DNA of 64,000 bases from Paenibacillus sp. BSR1-1 (GCF_030403775.1 NZ_JAQMWQ010000009.1:102576-166575); one strand, 5' to 3'. Counted from the first letter of the stretch, positions 15,961 through 24,786 are shown. Numbers and translations: made by a program. Notes: generated by a model from the letters alone, not told the origin.

Positions 15961-16129
15961 GTTAAATGACATTGTTGCTTTTTAACACTTTTGATTGGAG
16001 CGGAAGGCGCGAAGACTCCTGCGGGAGTACGGGACAGGGGAGACCCCCATGCGCCAAGCGCCGAGGAGGCTCCCCGGCACGCCCGCGAACCGCTCGCGCC
16101 TGGAGCGCAAATCAACAACTAAGTTTAAC
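15961..16129. repeat. GC-rich 169-bp palindromic intergenic repeat element
   Basis: A block much richer in GC than its neighbours, with imperfect 17-bp terminal inverted repeats (15961-15977 and 16113-16129: GTTAAA..TTGTTG against CAACAA..TTTAAC). Inside are complementary blocks (GACTCCTGCGGGAG, GAGGAGGCTCC and GGCGCG/CGCGCC). It should fold into a strong multi-branched hairpin. From memory, near-identical GC-rich elements recur in many Bacillus genomes between genes. An open frame runs through it but looks accidental. Confidence 0.82.
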
Positions 16130-16227
16130 CGGGTCAAATAAAAAATTCTTTCTTTATTAGTGAATCCAAATGGGTGTAAAATGAAATTTATATTTTAATA
16201 ATTTAATTGGAAAAAGGAGCAACATCT

Positions 16228-17583
16228 TTGAAGGAACTCAACAACAAATTTCAAGAACAGTCCCTTTTTAGTATTTCTTGGCCATTGTTCATTGAGCTGG
16301 CTCTCCATATGGGCATGGGAATTATCGCAACATTAATGTTAAGTCATTATTCGGACAATGCTGCCGCTGGTGTAGGGGTAGCAAACCAGCTTTTGAACAT
16401 ATTTATTTTAGTTTTTACGGTTACATCGATTGGCGCCACTGTTCTAATCAGCCAAAACCTCGGTGCAGGCCGTCTGAAGAACGCACGTCAGTTATCCCGC
16501 TCCGTTTTTGGGCTAAACTTTTGGTTTGGCATTACAATAGCGATTATCATTTTTTTCTTTGGCGGACACCTATTAAGTTTATTTGAAATCCACGGCAAAG
16601 TGTATAGCTACGGTCTGACGTTTGTTCAAATTTGCGGAATCTCCCTCTTTTTCGAATCTATCTCACTTGCTTTAAGCGCCGTACTTCGCAGCCATGGGTA
16701 CACCAAAGAATCAATGGTTGTAACAGTAGTAATGGACTTAATCAGTATTGCCGGGAATATCATTGCTCTTTCTGGGTTATTCGGAATTCCGGTTACAGGT
16801 GTAACGGGTGTTTCATGGGCAATGGTGGTAGCCCGTGCCTACGCAGTCGCTGCCCTGATCTACCTTGTCTACAATCGGCTTTCACTTAAGCTGGAAATAA
16901 GCGATATTTTCAAAGCTAAAAAAGAGGATATTAAAGCGCTGCTTTCTATTGGCATTCCGTCGGCTGGTGAAAATCTTTCCTACCAATTATCGCAGCTGGC
17001 AATAACCAGCTTTGTTGTTTCAATGGGAACAGCCTCCCTTGCAGCGAGAGTCTATATTTTAAATATTAATATGGTTTGCTTTTTATTTACGCTCGCAATT
17101 GCTCAAGGTACACAACTTCTAGTTGCACGTTACATCGGCGGAAAACAGTTTGACAAGGCCCTTCGCCGCGGTATACGTACGTTAAAAATTGCAATGGCTG
17201 CCTCAACTGTTACTTCATTGATCATAGCATTGATTGGCTCGCCGATTTTAAAATCTTTTACAAATGATCCAAGTATTATTGCCATCGGTCTCCCTGTGCT
17301 ATGGGCGATCGTGTTTGTCGAACCTGGCCGGGCGATGAATATCGTTTTAATGAACTCACTTAAATCCGCTGGCGATGTTCGTTTTCCAGTGATAATTGGA
17401 ACCATTTCCATGTGGGGAATAGCAGTCTCCCTAAGTTATATACTAGGAGTTCATTATGGACTGGGCCTTTTAGGAATTTGGCTGGCCACGGGTGCAGATG
17501 AGTGGCTAAGGGGCTGCTTCGCTTTAAGACGCTGGCAGATGAAACCTTGGGATCGGTTCAGGAAAGTACATGTAACTGTTTAA
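16228..17583 (+). CDS. MATE family efflux transporter
   Basis: A 451-residue protein with about 12 hydrophobic helices in two homologous halves, typical of MATE sodium- or proton-coupled exporters of drugs or metabolites. The first half has ISWPLFIELALHMGMG and SQNLGAGRLKNARQ; the second has ARYIGGKQFDKALRR. I use the TTG at 16228, 8 bases after AAAAAGGAG. An in-frame TTG at 16207 precedes that site and is unlikely. It follows the GC-rich repeat and is closed by a strong terminator. Substrate unknown. Confidence 0.88.
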   Translation: MKELNNKFQEQSLFSISWPLFIELALHMGMGIIATLMLSHYSDNAAAGVGVANQLLNIFILVFTVTSIGATVLISQNLGAGRLKNARQLSRSVFGLNFWFGITIAIIIFFFGGHLLSLFEIHGKVYSYGLTFVQICGISLFFESISLALSAVLRSHGYTKESMVVTVVMDLISIAGNIIALSGLFGIPVTGVTGVSWAMVVARAYAVAALIYLVYNRLSLKLEISDIFKAKKEDIKALLSIGIPSAGENLSYQLSQLAITSFVVSMGTASLAARVYILNINMVCFLFTLAIAQGTQLLVARYIGGKQFDKALRRGIRTLKIAMAASTVTSLIIALIGSPILKSFTNDPSIIAIGLPVLWAIVFVEPGRAMNIVLMNSLKSAGDVRFPVIIGTISMWGIAVSLSYILGVHYGLGLLGIWLATGADEWLRGCFALRRWQMKPWDRFRKVHVTV

Positions 17584-17688
17584 TTAAATCAACGATACCC
17601 CGGAAGGATAAATGGCACCACTGCCGATTGAACCAGGAAGTCGTTTTGTAAATTTTTAAGTACAGTAAAGTTTTTTACATCAAAAATT

Positions 17689-17749
17689 AAACTCCAAATA
17701 CTTATAACCCCGTCCTAACTCAGAACGGGGTTATAAGTATTTGGAGTTT
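17689..17749. terminator. 25-bp perfect stem terminator
   Basis: 17689-17713 and 17725-17749 are perfectly complementary over 25 bp with an 11-nt loop. A-rich and T-rich flanks on both sides allow it to work in either direction. It is far stronger than most terminators here, and may also be a transcription barrier protecting the long AT-rich region that follows. Confidence 0.85.
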
Positions 17750-18046
17750 TAAAATTAAATAACTTTATTGTCACATTACACAATGTTTAAAAGGATTTTT
17801 TCAAAATAAAAACGGACTGCGGCGGCTTGTCTCAATTAATTTTCACCATTTTTCCCAAACTCAAATACTAGCTCAACATAGTAAAGATAATTTAAATATA
17901 CATAAATATTTTTAAAGTAAATTATCGTAATATTTTTTATAATTAGAAAAAAACTAGCACTCCTTGCTTATTATTAAGTCTTTCAATGGTAGAAAAATTA
18001 TTTTGATAAAGTGCATTTAATAATCTTTTAAAGAAAGGTACTACCT
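17750..18046. other. AT-rich intergenic stretch without a recognised gene
   Basis: I see no convincing coding region, RNA gene or repeat in this part of the 726-bp gap. It is strongly AT-rich, with A- and T-runs that could be curved DNA or an UP element. Confidence 0.5.
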
Positions 18047-18118
18047 ATGTTTGTATATCTTTGGATATTTATCCGGCAAATGGACTTAAATATTAAAGAG
18101 CTGCTTAACAAGATTTAG
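18047..18118 (+). CDS. Possible 23-codon small ORF
   Basis: ATG at 18047 preceded by AAAGAAAGG at about 8 bases, ending in TAG at 18116-18118. The predicted peptide has a short hydrophobic stretch (FVYLWIFI) followed by a polar helix. It could be a leader peptide or chance. No homology can be judged at this length. Confidence 0.2.
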   Translation: MFVYLWIFIRQMDLNIKELLNKI

Positions 18119-18218
18119 CAATGTATGAGAGAAAGCTATTTTATTAGATTATGGCTTTTTAACAACATGGTTAATTACGTACGAAATCAAGGGGTGTAGT
18201 TTTGAAGTTTCGTTAGAG

Positions 18219-18278
18219 GTGATAACTTTTTTTCTGTACTAATCATATCTATCCTTCCCATGATTAGACCGTTATCAC
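18219..18278 (+). promoter_or_regulatory. Nested inverted repeats in the leader of the DUF3311-symporter operon
   Basis: GTGATAAC (18219-18226) pairs with GTTATCAC (18271-18278), and inside it TAATCAT (18240-18246) pairs with ATGATTA (18260-18266). It lies 30 bp before the operon's first start codon. It could be a two-tier RNA hairpin or paired operator half-sites. Function not known. Confidence 0.45.
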
Positions 18279-18309
18279 TAATTTCAAGAAAATAGGAGGA
18301 GGAATAATT

Positions 18310-18507
18310 TTGAAGTTAATTTTTATTTTAGCAATAATTCCTTTTATTGGATTTCTCGGAGGAATTCCTTTTGTGAATAAAGTTAACCCATATATTTTGG
18401 GTATGCCCTTTATTCTTTTTTGGATTGTATTATGGGTAGTTATTACATCAGGACTTATGGCGATTATATTTAACCTAGATCCTAAAAATAGGAGGGAAAA
18501 TGAATAA
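18310..18507 (+). CDS. DUF3311 small membrane protein
   Basis: A 65-residue protein with two hydrophobic helices (about 3-25 and 32-52) and a charged C-terminus. Size, position and the PFVNKVNPYILGMPF segment fit DUF3311, small partners encoded immediately before sodium:solute symporters. Start is TTG at 18310 behind AGGAGGAGG. Its TAA shares one base with the ATG of the symporter, so the two are translationally coupled and probably form a complex in the membrane (inference). Confidence 0.82.
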   Translation: MKLIFILAIIPFIGFLGGIPFVNKVNPYILGMPFILFWIVLWVVITSGLMAIIFNLDPKNRRENE

Positions 18508-19982
18508 TGAATGCAGCACTTCTTATTATCATTGCATCTATAATTTTTGCACTTACCATTGGTATTCGAGCGCGTAAAGGTAAAGATATGAACCTTGAAC
18601 AGTGGACAGTTGGAGGCCGTGGTTTTGGCACGGTTTTTATCTTTTTGTTAATGGCAGGTGAAACGTATTCCACTTTTACCTTTTTAGGAGGAAGCGGTTG
18701 GGCATATGGCAAAGGCGGCCCTACTTTTTATATTTTAATATATGGTACATTGGCATTGATTATGTCGTATTGGTATGTTCCTGCTATTTGGCGATATGCA
18801 AAAGAAAAGAAACTAATGTCACAATCGGACTTTTTCGTTAGTAAGTATAATAGTCCATATTTAGGTGTCCTTGTGTCAATTGTGGGTGTAGTTGCTGTCA
18901 TCCCCTATCTAGTTCTTCAATTGAAAGGTTTGGGGAGTATTGTTTCAGAGGCATCTTACGGAGCGATTTCGCCTACTGTAGCAATTTGGATTGGGGTCAT
19001 TGTTCTTACAATTTATGTGATGATCTCAGGAATCCATGGTTCTGCTTGGACAGCGGTTGTCAAAGATATTCTAATCCTCGGAGTTACTGTATTTTTAGGT
19101 ATATATTTACCGCTTCATTATTATGGTGGATATCAGCCCATGTTTGAAGCGATCGATCAAGCGAAGTCTGGTTTTTTAACTTTGCCTAGTCAGGGATTAA
19201 GCATATCATGGTTTATTTCTACAGTTTTGCTAACTTCTCTTGGTTTTTATATGTATCCGCATGCATTCGGCGCCATTTATTCAGGAAAAAACGAAAAAAC
19301 GTTCCGCAAGAATACAATTATAATGCCATTATATCAACTTATCTTACTCTTTGTGTTCTTTGCCGGTTTTGCCGCTATTCTTCAAATTCCCGGTTTGAAG
19401 GGGGATGAGGTTGATTTATCTTTATTACGCCTCTCTAAACTAGCTTTTGATCCATGGGTAATGGGAGTAATTGGTGCTGCAGGAGTACTCACAGCCTTAG
19501 TTCCAGGTTCGATGCTATTAATGTCTGCAGCTACCTTGCTGGCGAAAAATGTATATGGTGTATTTGTGCCTTCGGCTACTGATAAGCAGATTGTAAGTTT
19601 AGCTAAGTACTTAGTACCTGTCGTTGCTCTTGTTTCATTATTTTTTACGTTTAAAAGTGGTACGATTGTCGCTTTATTATTAATGGGGTCTAGTATGGTT
19701 ACACAGTTGTTTCCAGCTATGATTTTCAGCTTAATGAGGAATAATTTCGTAACGAAGCAAGGGGCATTCGCGGGAATCATCTTGGGGGAAGCTACGGTAG
19801 CATACATTACACTTTCGAAAACCACTATAGGAACCCTGTTTCCTTTACTTCCTCAGTGGGTGAAGGATATAAATGTGGGGATAATAGCACTTACTATAAA
19901 TGTAATAGTTATGACCATTGTAAGCATGGTCACAAAGAATTATAGTGTTTCTAATAAGAAGACTGAACAAGTTGCATCGTGA
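18507..19982 (+). CDS. Sodium:solute symporter (SSS family)
   Basis: A 491-residue permease with about 13 transmembrane helices. The TVGGRGFGTVFIFLLMAGE block, the GISGIHGSAWTA-like region (MISGIHGSAWTAVVKD) and PHAFGAIYSGKN support the SSS/PanF-like fold, which couples sodium entry to uptake of small organic solutes. The substrate is unknown. It forms a two-gene operon with DUF3311 and converges on a Tat-signal amidohydrolase gene, so a heterocyclic nitrogen compound is conceivable, but that is inference from proximity. Confidence 0.88.
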   Translation: MNAALLIIIASIIFALTIGIRARKGKDMNLEQWTVGGRGFGTVFIFLLMAGETYSTFTFLGGSGWAYGKGGPTFYILIYGTLALIMSYWYVPAIWRYAKEKKLMSQSDFFVSKYNSPYLGVLVSIVGVVAVIPYLVLQLKGLGSIVSEASYGAISPTVAIWIGVIVLTIYVMISGIHGSAWTAVVKDILILGVTVFLGIYLPLHYYGGYQPMFEAIDQAKSGFLTLPSQGLSISWFISTVLLTSLGFYMYPHAFGAIYSGKNEKTFRKNTIIMPLYQLILLFVFFAGFAAILQIPGLKGDEVDLSLLRLSKLAFDPWVMGVIGAAGVLTALVPGSMLLMSAATLLAKNVYGVFVPSATDKQIVSLAKYLVPVVALVSLFFTFKSGTIVALLLMGSSMVTQLFPAMIFSLMRNNFVTKQGAFAGIILGEATVAYITLSKTTIGTLFPLLPQWVKDINVGIIALTINVIVMTIVSMVTKNYSVSNKKTEQVAS

Positions 19983-20004
19983 TGTTAATAAGCCATTTTG
20001 TTTA

Positions 20005-20034
20005 GAGCACCTCAAAAATAATTTTGAAGTGCTC
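20005..20034 (+). terminator. Terminator after the symporter operon
   Basis: GAGCACCTCAAAA pairs with TTTTGAAGTGCTC, one mismatch, ending in a short T-run. It lies 22 bp after the stop codon. Confidence 0.65.
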
Positions 20035-20088
20035 TTTGAACTTGCTGAAACGATTTCCAAAATACTGTATCTGTTCCGCTAATCTCAT

Positions 20089-20116
20089 AAAACCGCACAA
20101 CGATCTGTACGGTTTT
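20089..20116. terminator. Second hairpin between convergent genes
   Basis: AAAACCG (20089-20095) pairs with CGGTTTT (20110-20116). It has A- and T-flanks on both sides, so it may serve the minus-strand amidohydrolase gene ending at 20181. Confidence 0.55.
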
Positions 20117-20180
20117 TATATTTAAGAATTCTTTTGCAAACAAAGGTCCTGGTGAAATCCACTAGAACAGGTGTGATCTC

Positions 20181-21629
20181 CTAAATATTTCTAGAAGCGT
20201 TTGGGACTTTAGTCTTCACGTTATCCAGCGTCCCCGAGGAAAGAGTGCCTTTATACAGTACGGCTGCACGTATTGGCAGCCGGGCAACAACTTCAGCAGA
20301 GCAGCTTGCAGGAAGAAGTACTCCTGTTGCATCATTGCCGACTCTTGGCCATACTTGCTTACCGGACTCATCTAAAGGGGTAATTCCCCCTGTAGCAAGG
20401 GAAAGTGCTCGAGACAGGTTGTATTCGTTCTTCCATCCATATATTTGTGCTGCAAGATGTGCTTTCTGCAGAGTATCACCTATCCCGAATGGATCCCAGT
20501 GGTCGGTAATACTATCATTGCCAAGCATGACATTCACCTTCCGCTCATGAAGGAGTGGAATTGGCATTACACTTTTGCCAATTGGAACAGAAGATGCTAT
20601 AGAGATACCTAGCGATGCAAGACGGTCTGCCATTGCAACGTCTTCACCTGCTGCTAATGATGCAAGAGAGAAAGCATGACTGATTGTCACTTTTCCGTGT
20701 AGACCAGCTTCTTCTGTCAAATCTGCTAATCTTCGAATAGCTTTTAATCCTGTTTCACCGCCTTCATGAAGATGGATATCAATGCCTGCTTTGTAGTCCA
20801 CTGCGATTTGAACCATGGTATGTAGTGATTTTTCCATATCCCCGTCTACTAAGGTTGGATCTAGTCCGCCAACATGTGTAACGCCGAGCTTCATGGCATC
20901 GCGTAACAGTCCCTCTACATTTGAGCGAAGCAAGCCGTGTTGCGGGAAAGCAACGATTTCATGAGAAATTTTATCTGAATAATTTGCTAAGGCGAGCTTT
21001 AGTTTCTCAAGATTTTTAAGACCAACGACTGGATCAATGTTGCAGTGGCTTCTAACATACGTAGAGCCGTAGCTGAGAATTAGTTCAATTAATTTCTCTG
21101 CGCGCTCCTGAACGGTTGGGAGCAATTCCGGGAGCAATTTCTGCTCTAAGGCAATCATGTCAAAAATACCATTTTTTCTTGTTGCTGCTGCTTTCCAAGG
21201 GCCGCCATAATAGGTTTTATCCAAATGAATATGCATATCTCTAAAAGAAGGAAGCAAGAGCATACTTTTTGCATCATAGCAAGCAATATCTTTTTCAAAA
21301 GGGGAGTTTGTATCTAGTATTTTCGTAATCCTGCCTTTATCGACTCGGATGTTTCGTAATACAGATTCGGTTGCAGCCACTTCTCCGTTTTCATATTTAA
21401 AGCCGCTTTCCAATCGAACATTCAAAAGCATGTAAGAGCTATTTTTATTCGGTTTTTCTATTTTATGTGTATGGTCATCCTTATTTGGTGCAGCTTCTGC
21501 GCTTGTCATTTCAGGTGCCAATAATTCCATCGTTCCGGTAACACCGAGAATTGCAGAAGCCCCTCCGATTTTTCCAACGTTACCTAAAAACTTCCGCCGT
21601 GACAAGCTTATGTTTTCTTGTATCATCAA
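20181..21629 (-). CDS. Amidohydrolase (cytosine deaminase-like) with Tat signal
   Basis: A 482-residue protein. The N-terminus reads LSRRKFLGNVG followed by a small hydrophobic stretch and an AEAAP-like cleavage region near residue 45, a typical twin-arginine export signal. The mature part is an amidohydrolase barrel: H133 and H135 (MHIHLDKT), the RSHCNID block, DIHLHEGGE, ISHAFSLA and NDSITDHWDPFG match the CodA/cytosine deaminase branch. It should act outside the membrane on a cyclic amine or amide. No electron-transfer partner is present, so Tat use would be for a metal-loaded folded enzyme. GGAGGAATT precedes the ATG pair; the second ATG is the better spaced. It ends opposite the symporter. 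Confidence 0.82.
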   Translation of the reverse strand: MMIQENISLSRRKFLGNVGKIGGASAILGVTGTMELLAPEMTSAEAAPNKDDHTHKIEKPNKNSSYMLLNVRLESGFKYENGEVAATESVLRNIRVDKGRITKILDTNSPFEKDIACYDAKSMLLLPSFRDMHIHLDKTYYGGPWKAAATRKNGIFDMIALEQKLLPELLPTVQERAEKLIELILSYGSTYVRSHCNIDPVVGLKNLEKLKLALANYSDKISHEIVAFPQHGLLRSNVEGLLRDAMKLGVTHVGGLDPTLVDGDMEKSLHTMVQIAVDYKAGIDIHLHEGGETGLKAIRRLADLTEEAGLHGKVTISHAFSLASLAAGEDVAMADRLASLGISIASSVPIGKSVMPIPLLHERKVNVMLGNDSITDHWDPFGIGDTLQKAHLAAQIYGWKNEYNLSRALSLATGGITPLDESGKQVWPRVGNDATGVLLPASCSAEVVARLPIRAAVLYKGTLSSGTLDNVKTKVPNASRNI

Positions 21630-21762
21630 CTAATTCCTCCTTTGGAAATGTTTGATTAAATTAAAATAAACAGCTTGAGAAAACAAAATGAAAGTTACTT
21701 AATTTTTATGTTTTAGTAAATTTTAACAATTATAATTTTAAAAGGATTGTATTTATAAGTCA

Positions 21763-21957
21763 TTGGTTACTTAAACCAAAATTCAGTGATTGTATTAGGC
21801 AATTTATACAATGGATTTTTACATGGACATGAACATTATAAACCCCATGTTCCTTCTTAATTATATTTTCAACGACAGTAGAAATATTATGTGCATCGCG
21901 AATATCCAGAATAGAGCGACGACAATTTCGTATTCCCAGCTTGCTTAATATATCAAA
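21763..21957 (-). pseudogene. Unidentified open fragment, possible gene remnant
   Basis: 65 codons open between a TAG (21958-21960) and a TGA, with no usable start codon and no ribosome binding site. The translated text looks protein-like (RRSILDIRDAHNIST, VENIIKKEHGVYNVHVHV). I do not recognise the family with confidence. The surrounding 670-bp gap has no intact gene, and a second remnant follows. Chance is possible. Confidence 0.3.
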
Positions 21958-22065
21958 CTAAAAAGTTAATAATTTGGTAATGTTTTTTAAATGGGGAGTT
22001 AAGTTCTGTCAAGTATAATCAATGTACTTCGAAGAAGGCATAAATCATAAATACAAAAAAAATAA

Positions 22066-22284
22066 TATTTTATTGAGCATGAAGAACGAGCAATTCGGAT
22101 GGTTCAACTTGAGCAGTAATATACAGAGTTAGTTGTAGCTTCTTTTTCCGCTGAAACCATTGCAAGAAGATCAAAACGAGTAGCTACGATGTTCAAAGGA
22201 GAGAATATTTCAGGCTCTCTTGGATCAAGTAAAGAATATAATATCATTTCTAAAACAGAAAAAATTACATCTGTTTTCGAGTAG
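22066..22284 (+). pseudogene. Unidentified open fragment interrupted by one stop
   Basis: One frame runs from 22066 to TAG at 22282-22284 with a single in-frame TAA after 17 codons. Both halves look protein-like (EHEERAIRMVQLEQ, then ETIARRSKRVATMFKGENI). It has no start codon and its end overlaps the ribosome binding site of the MFS gene. It may be the C-terminal half of a former neighbour gene, for example a regulator, but the family is unknown. Confidence 0.35.
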
Positions 22285-22300
22285 TAGAGGAGAAAAATCC

Positions 22301-23518
22301 ATGCAAACAAAATCTGCGTTTCCGTTTTTACTGACTTATATGTTTCTTGCTATGCTAGGCATTGGGCTTGTTATTCCGATTCTCCCTGAGCTTCTAATAG
22401 ATTTCGGAGCAGGCGGAAAAGCAGCAGGATATTTAGTATCCGCCTTCGGCTTGACACAGTTTTTGTTCTCGCCAATTGCTGGTGAATTCTCAGACAAATA
22501 CGGACGTAAGCCGATGATTGTCGTTGGACTGAGCTTATTCGTTATTTCCAACTTATTGGCTGCTGCTGCAGATCATTTCTCACTTTTTCTTGTTTCACGA
22601 TTAATTGGCGGTATGGGTTCTGCTGCCTTGGTTCCCTCCATTATGGCTTATGTCGTTGATATCACGACAGAAGAACAGAGGCCTAGAGCAATGTCATTTC
22701 TAGGCGCTTCGATGTCATCCGGTTTTATTATTGGTCCGGGTTTGGGAGGATTGCTTGCTGAGTTTGGAACAAGGGCTCCTTTCTTCGCGTCTGCAAGTAT
22801 TGGTCTTTTGGCGGTGATCTGTTGTTTACCATTATTACCGGAATCCCAACCAGTAGAGGTTCGTCTCATGCATCTGAAGTCGAAACCGAAAAAAGAAAAT
22901 ATTTTTCGTCAACTTGCACAGTCGGCTAAATCTCGTTATTTTATCCTATTGTTAATGATATTCGCTCTTACATTCGGACTTACTCATTTTGAGGCGATAT
23001 ACCCGTTGTTCGTTACTCAGAGCTATGGATTTACGACTAGAGATATTTCCATCTTATTTATGGTTTGTTCCTTGATCGGTACATTCAACCAAGTGATGCT
23101 GACTAACCGGCTTACACAAAGGTTTGGGGAAAAGCCAATTATTAGCAGCATGCTCTTGCTATCGGCAGTATCTCTTGTCTTCTTGCTATTCTCGGGCAAT
23201 TTCTTTTATGTAATGATAATTACAATGTTGTTTTTCACATTTAATAACATATTACGGCCGACGCTTAACACGTTGCTTTCGAAGGAAGCTGGAAATGAAC
23301 AAGGATTTGTAGCAGGGTTGAACAATGCCTATATGAGTCTCGGGCAAATTTTTGGTCCAGTGCTTGCGGGGTGGTTATTTGATATTCATATCAACCTGCC
23401 ATATCTATTCGGAGCAGTCGTGCTACTTGTCAGCAGCTTCGTATCAGTCAAGTGGGTAGGGATCAAGAATGGAGTAATCCCCAAAGAAAATAGGAGAGTA
23501 AAGGGTCAAGCCCTATAG
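22301..23518 (+). CDS. MFS multidrug exporter (Bmr/Blt/NorA-like)
   Basis: A 405-residue, 12-helix DHA1-type transporter. The first helix contains FLAMLGIGLVIPILPELL, the loop 2-3 motif A is GEFSDKYGRKPM, and the antiporter motif C is GFIIGPGLGGLLAEFG. All are close to Bmr, Blt and NorA, which export cationic drugs and polyamines by proton exchange. I start at ATG 22301 because AGAGGAG lies 8 bases before it; a TTG at 22220 would add an unrelated extension that runs over a gene remnant. No regulator gene is intact beside it. Confidence 0.85.
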   Translation: MQTKSAFPFLLTYMFLAMLGIGLVIPILPELLIDFGAGGKAAGYLVSAFGLTQFLFSPIAGEFSDKYGRKPMIVVGLSLFVISNLLAAAADHFSLFLVSRLIGGMGSAALVPSIMAYVVDITTEEQRPRAMSFLGASMSSGFIIGPGLGGLLAEFGTRAPFFASASIGLLAVICCLPLLPESQPVEVRLMHLKSKPKKENIFRQLAQSAKSRYFILLLMIFALTFGLTHFEAIYPLFVTQSYGFTTRDISILFMVCSLIGTFNQVMLTNRLTQRFGEKPIISSMLLLSAVSLVFLLFSGNFFYVMIITMLFFTFNNILRPTLNTLLSKEAGNEQGFVAGLNNAYMSLGQIFGPVLAGWLFDIHINLPYLFGAVVLLVSSFVSVKWVGIKNGVIPKENRRVKGQAL

Positions 23519-23609
23519 GGGGAATACATTCCCAATGTATTTAAAAGCCATGTATTGAGTAATTTTCTAACATGTAGGCAGCAATAAATAAGAATAGGAG
23601 CATCTATAT

Positions 23610-23720
23610 ATGTGGAAGTGGATGATAGCATTTTTACGATGAATTTTCTTGCTTCAAGGATGTGTTTCAAATGACAGTGGAGAAATCAAGATACAAGTAA
23701 AGAAGAGGGTAGTCCACTAA
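23610..23720 (+). pseudogene. Broken small lipoprotein gene
   Basis: ATG at 23610 with AATAGGAG upstream begins a signal-peptide-like WKWMIAFLR, then an in-frame TGA. The same frame continues with IFLLQGC, a lipobox-like ending, then SNDSGEIKIQ and a TAA at 23718. A single base change would restore a 36-residue lipoprotein. It could be a decayed gene or a chance pattern. Confidence 0.4.
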
Positions 23721-23727
23721 CATAATG

Positions 23728-23758
23728 AAAGAGACGATTCGCTCCTAGTCGTCTCTTT
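23728..23758. terminator. Terminator hairpin
   Basis: AAAGAGACGA pairs with TCGTCTCTTT, then a TTATTTTT run on the plus strand. It separates the plus-strand MFS region from the convergent sucrose operon and may work both ways. Confidence 0.82.
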
Positions 23759-23783
23759 TATTTTTAATATAATTCTTTATCTA

Positions 23784-24749
23784 TTAATCAATGAATTCCA
23801 ATATTTGTTCTTTTGCAGGCAGCGATGAGATGGCTCCTTTTCCTGTTGTGGTCAATGCTCCGCTTCCATTAGAAAAGGCGAGTATTTCCTTGCTGTTTGT
23901 CAGTAATATATTCTCCAGGCTGCTCAGATCTGCCTTCATTTCCAAAAGCTTATAAAGAAAGCCTCCAATAAAGGCATCTCCCGCACCGGTTGTGTCCTGA
24001 ACTTCAACATCAAAACCTCTTGATTCATACTTTTTACCATTTACATAAAGATCGGCACCTAAAGCTCCTTTTGTATAAACGACCGCTTTTACATTGCCGG
24101 TGAATAGGGATTGGACGGCCTCATCGATATCCGTTTTCCCCGTAATAAATTCGAGTTCCTCATCTGAAATTTTTACAATATGGGCAAGCGGAAGAAATTC
24201 GCGGATTGCTTTTTGGCATGCTTCCGGGCTTTCCCATAATGGCAGCCTTACATTAGGATCAAAGCTGACAATTCCATCATTGTCCACTACTGCCTGGATC
24301 GCTTTTTTATGTGCTTGTTTCATCGGACTTTCAACCAGATCCACTGAACAAAAATGAAGAATGTCCTCTGCACTAAACCAGGAAGGATTAATTTCTTCTT
24401 CCTTTAATAACAGATCGGATGATGGGTTCCGATAAAATGAAAAATCCCTTTCTCCATTATTCTTTAATGACACAAAGGCAAGGCCAGTATTCGCTTCCTT
24501 CGTGCGGAAAATTTTATCCGTTTCAACACCTGCCTCTTGCAGCTGTTCAATCAGAAAATCGCCGAAAGCATCCAATCCCAGCTTCGTAATCATCGCTGAC
24601 CGTCCTCCGTATTTTGCTACTGCCGCAGCCACATTGGCCGGTGCACCTCCCGGGGCGCGTTCAAACGAAATGACATCCTTGAGATTGACCCCTTTTTGCA
24701 GCGGGACAAAATCAATTAATACCTCGCCAATTGCAAATAGTTTTCCCAA
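23784..24749 (-). CDS. scrK: Fructokinase (PfkB family)
   Basis: A 321-residue ribokinase-fold sugar kinase. GGAPANVAAAVAKYGG is the first PfkB signature, and DTTGAGDAFIGGFLY carries the anion hole and catalytic aspartate of the second. It is the last gene of the sucrose operon. After sucrose-6-phosphate is split it would phosphorylate the free fructose to fructose-6-phosphate. It lies 37 bp behind scrB. Kinases for other hexoses share the fold; the operon makes fructose most likely. Confidence 0.88.
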   Translation of the reverse strand: MGKLFAIGEVLIDFVPLQKGVNLKDVISFERAPGGAPANVAAAVAKYGGRSAMITKLGLDAFGDFLIEQLQEAGVETDKIFRTKEANTGLAFVSLKNNGERDFSFYRNPSSDLLLKEEEINPSWFSAEDILHFCSVDLVESPMKQAHKKAIQAVVDNDGIVSFDPNVRLPLWESPEACQKAIREFLPLAHIVKISDEELEFITGKTDIDEAVQSLFTGNVKAVVYTKGALGADLYVNGKKYESRGFDVEVQDTTGAGDAFIGGFLYKLLEMKADLSSLENILLTNSKEILAFSNGSGALTTTGKGAISSLPAKEQILEFID

Positions 24750-24786
24750 ATCTCATAACCTCTCTTTTTAAATTTTAAATACTGTC

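Noticed and set aside
15966..16160. Open frame through the GC-rich element
   Set aside because: The composition is set by the palindromic repeat, and no protein-like pattern or ribosome binding site is seen.
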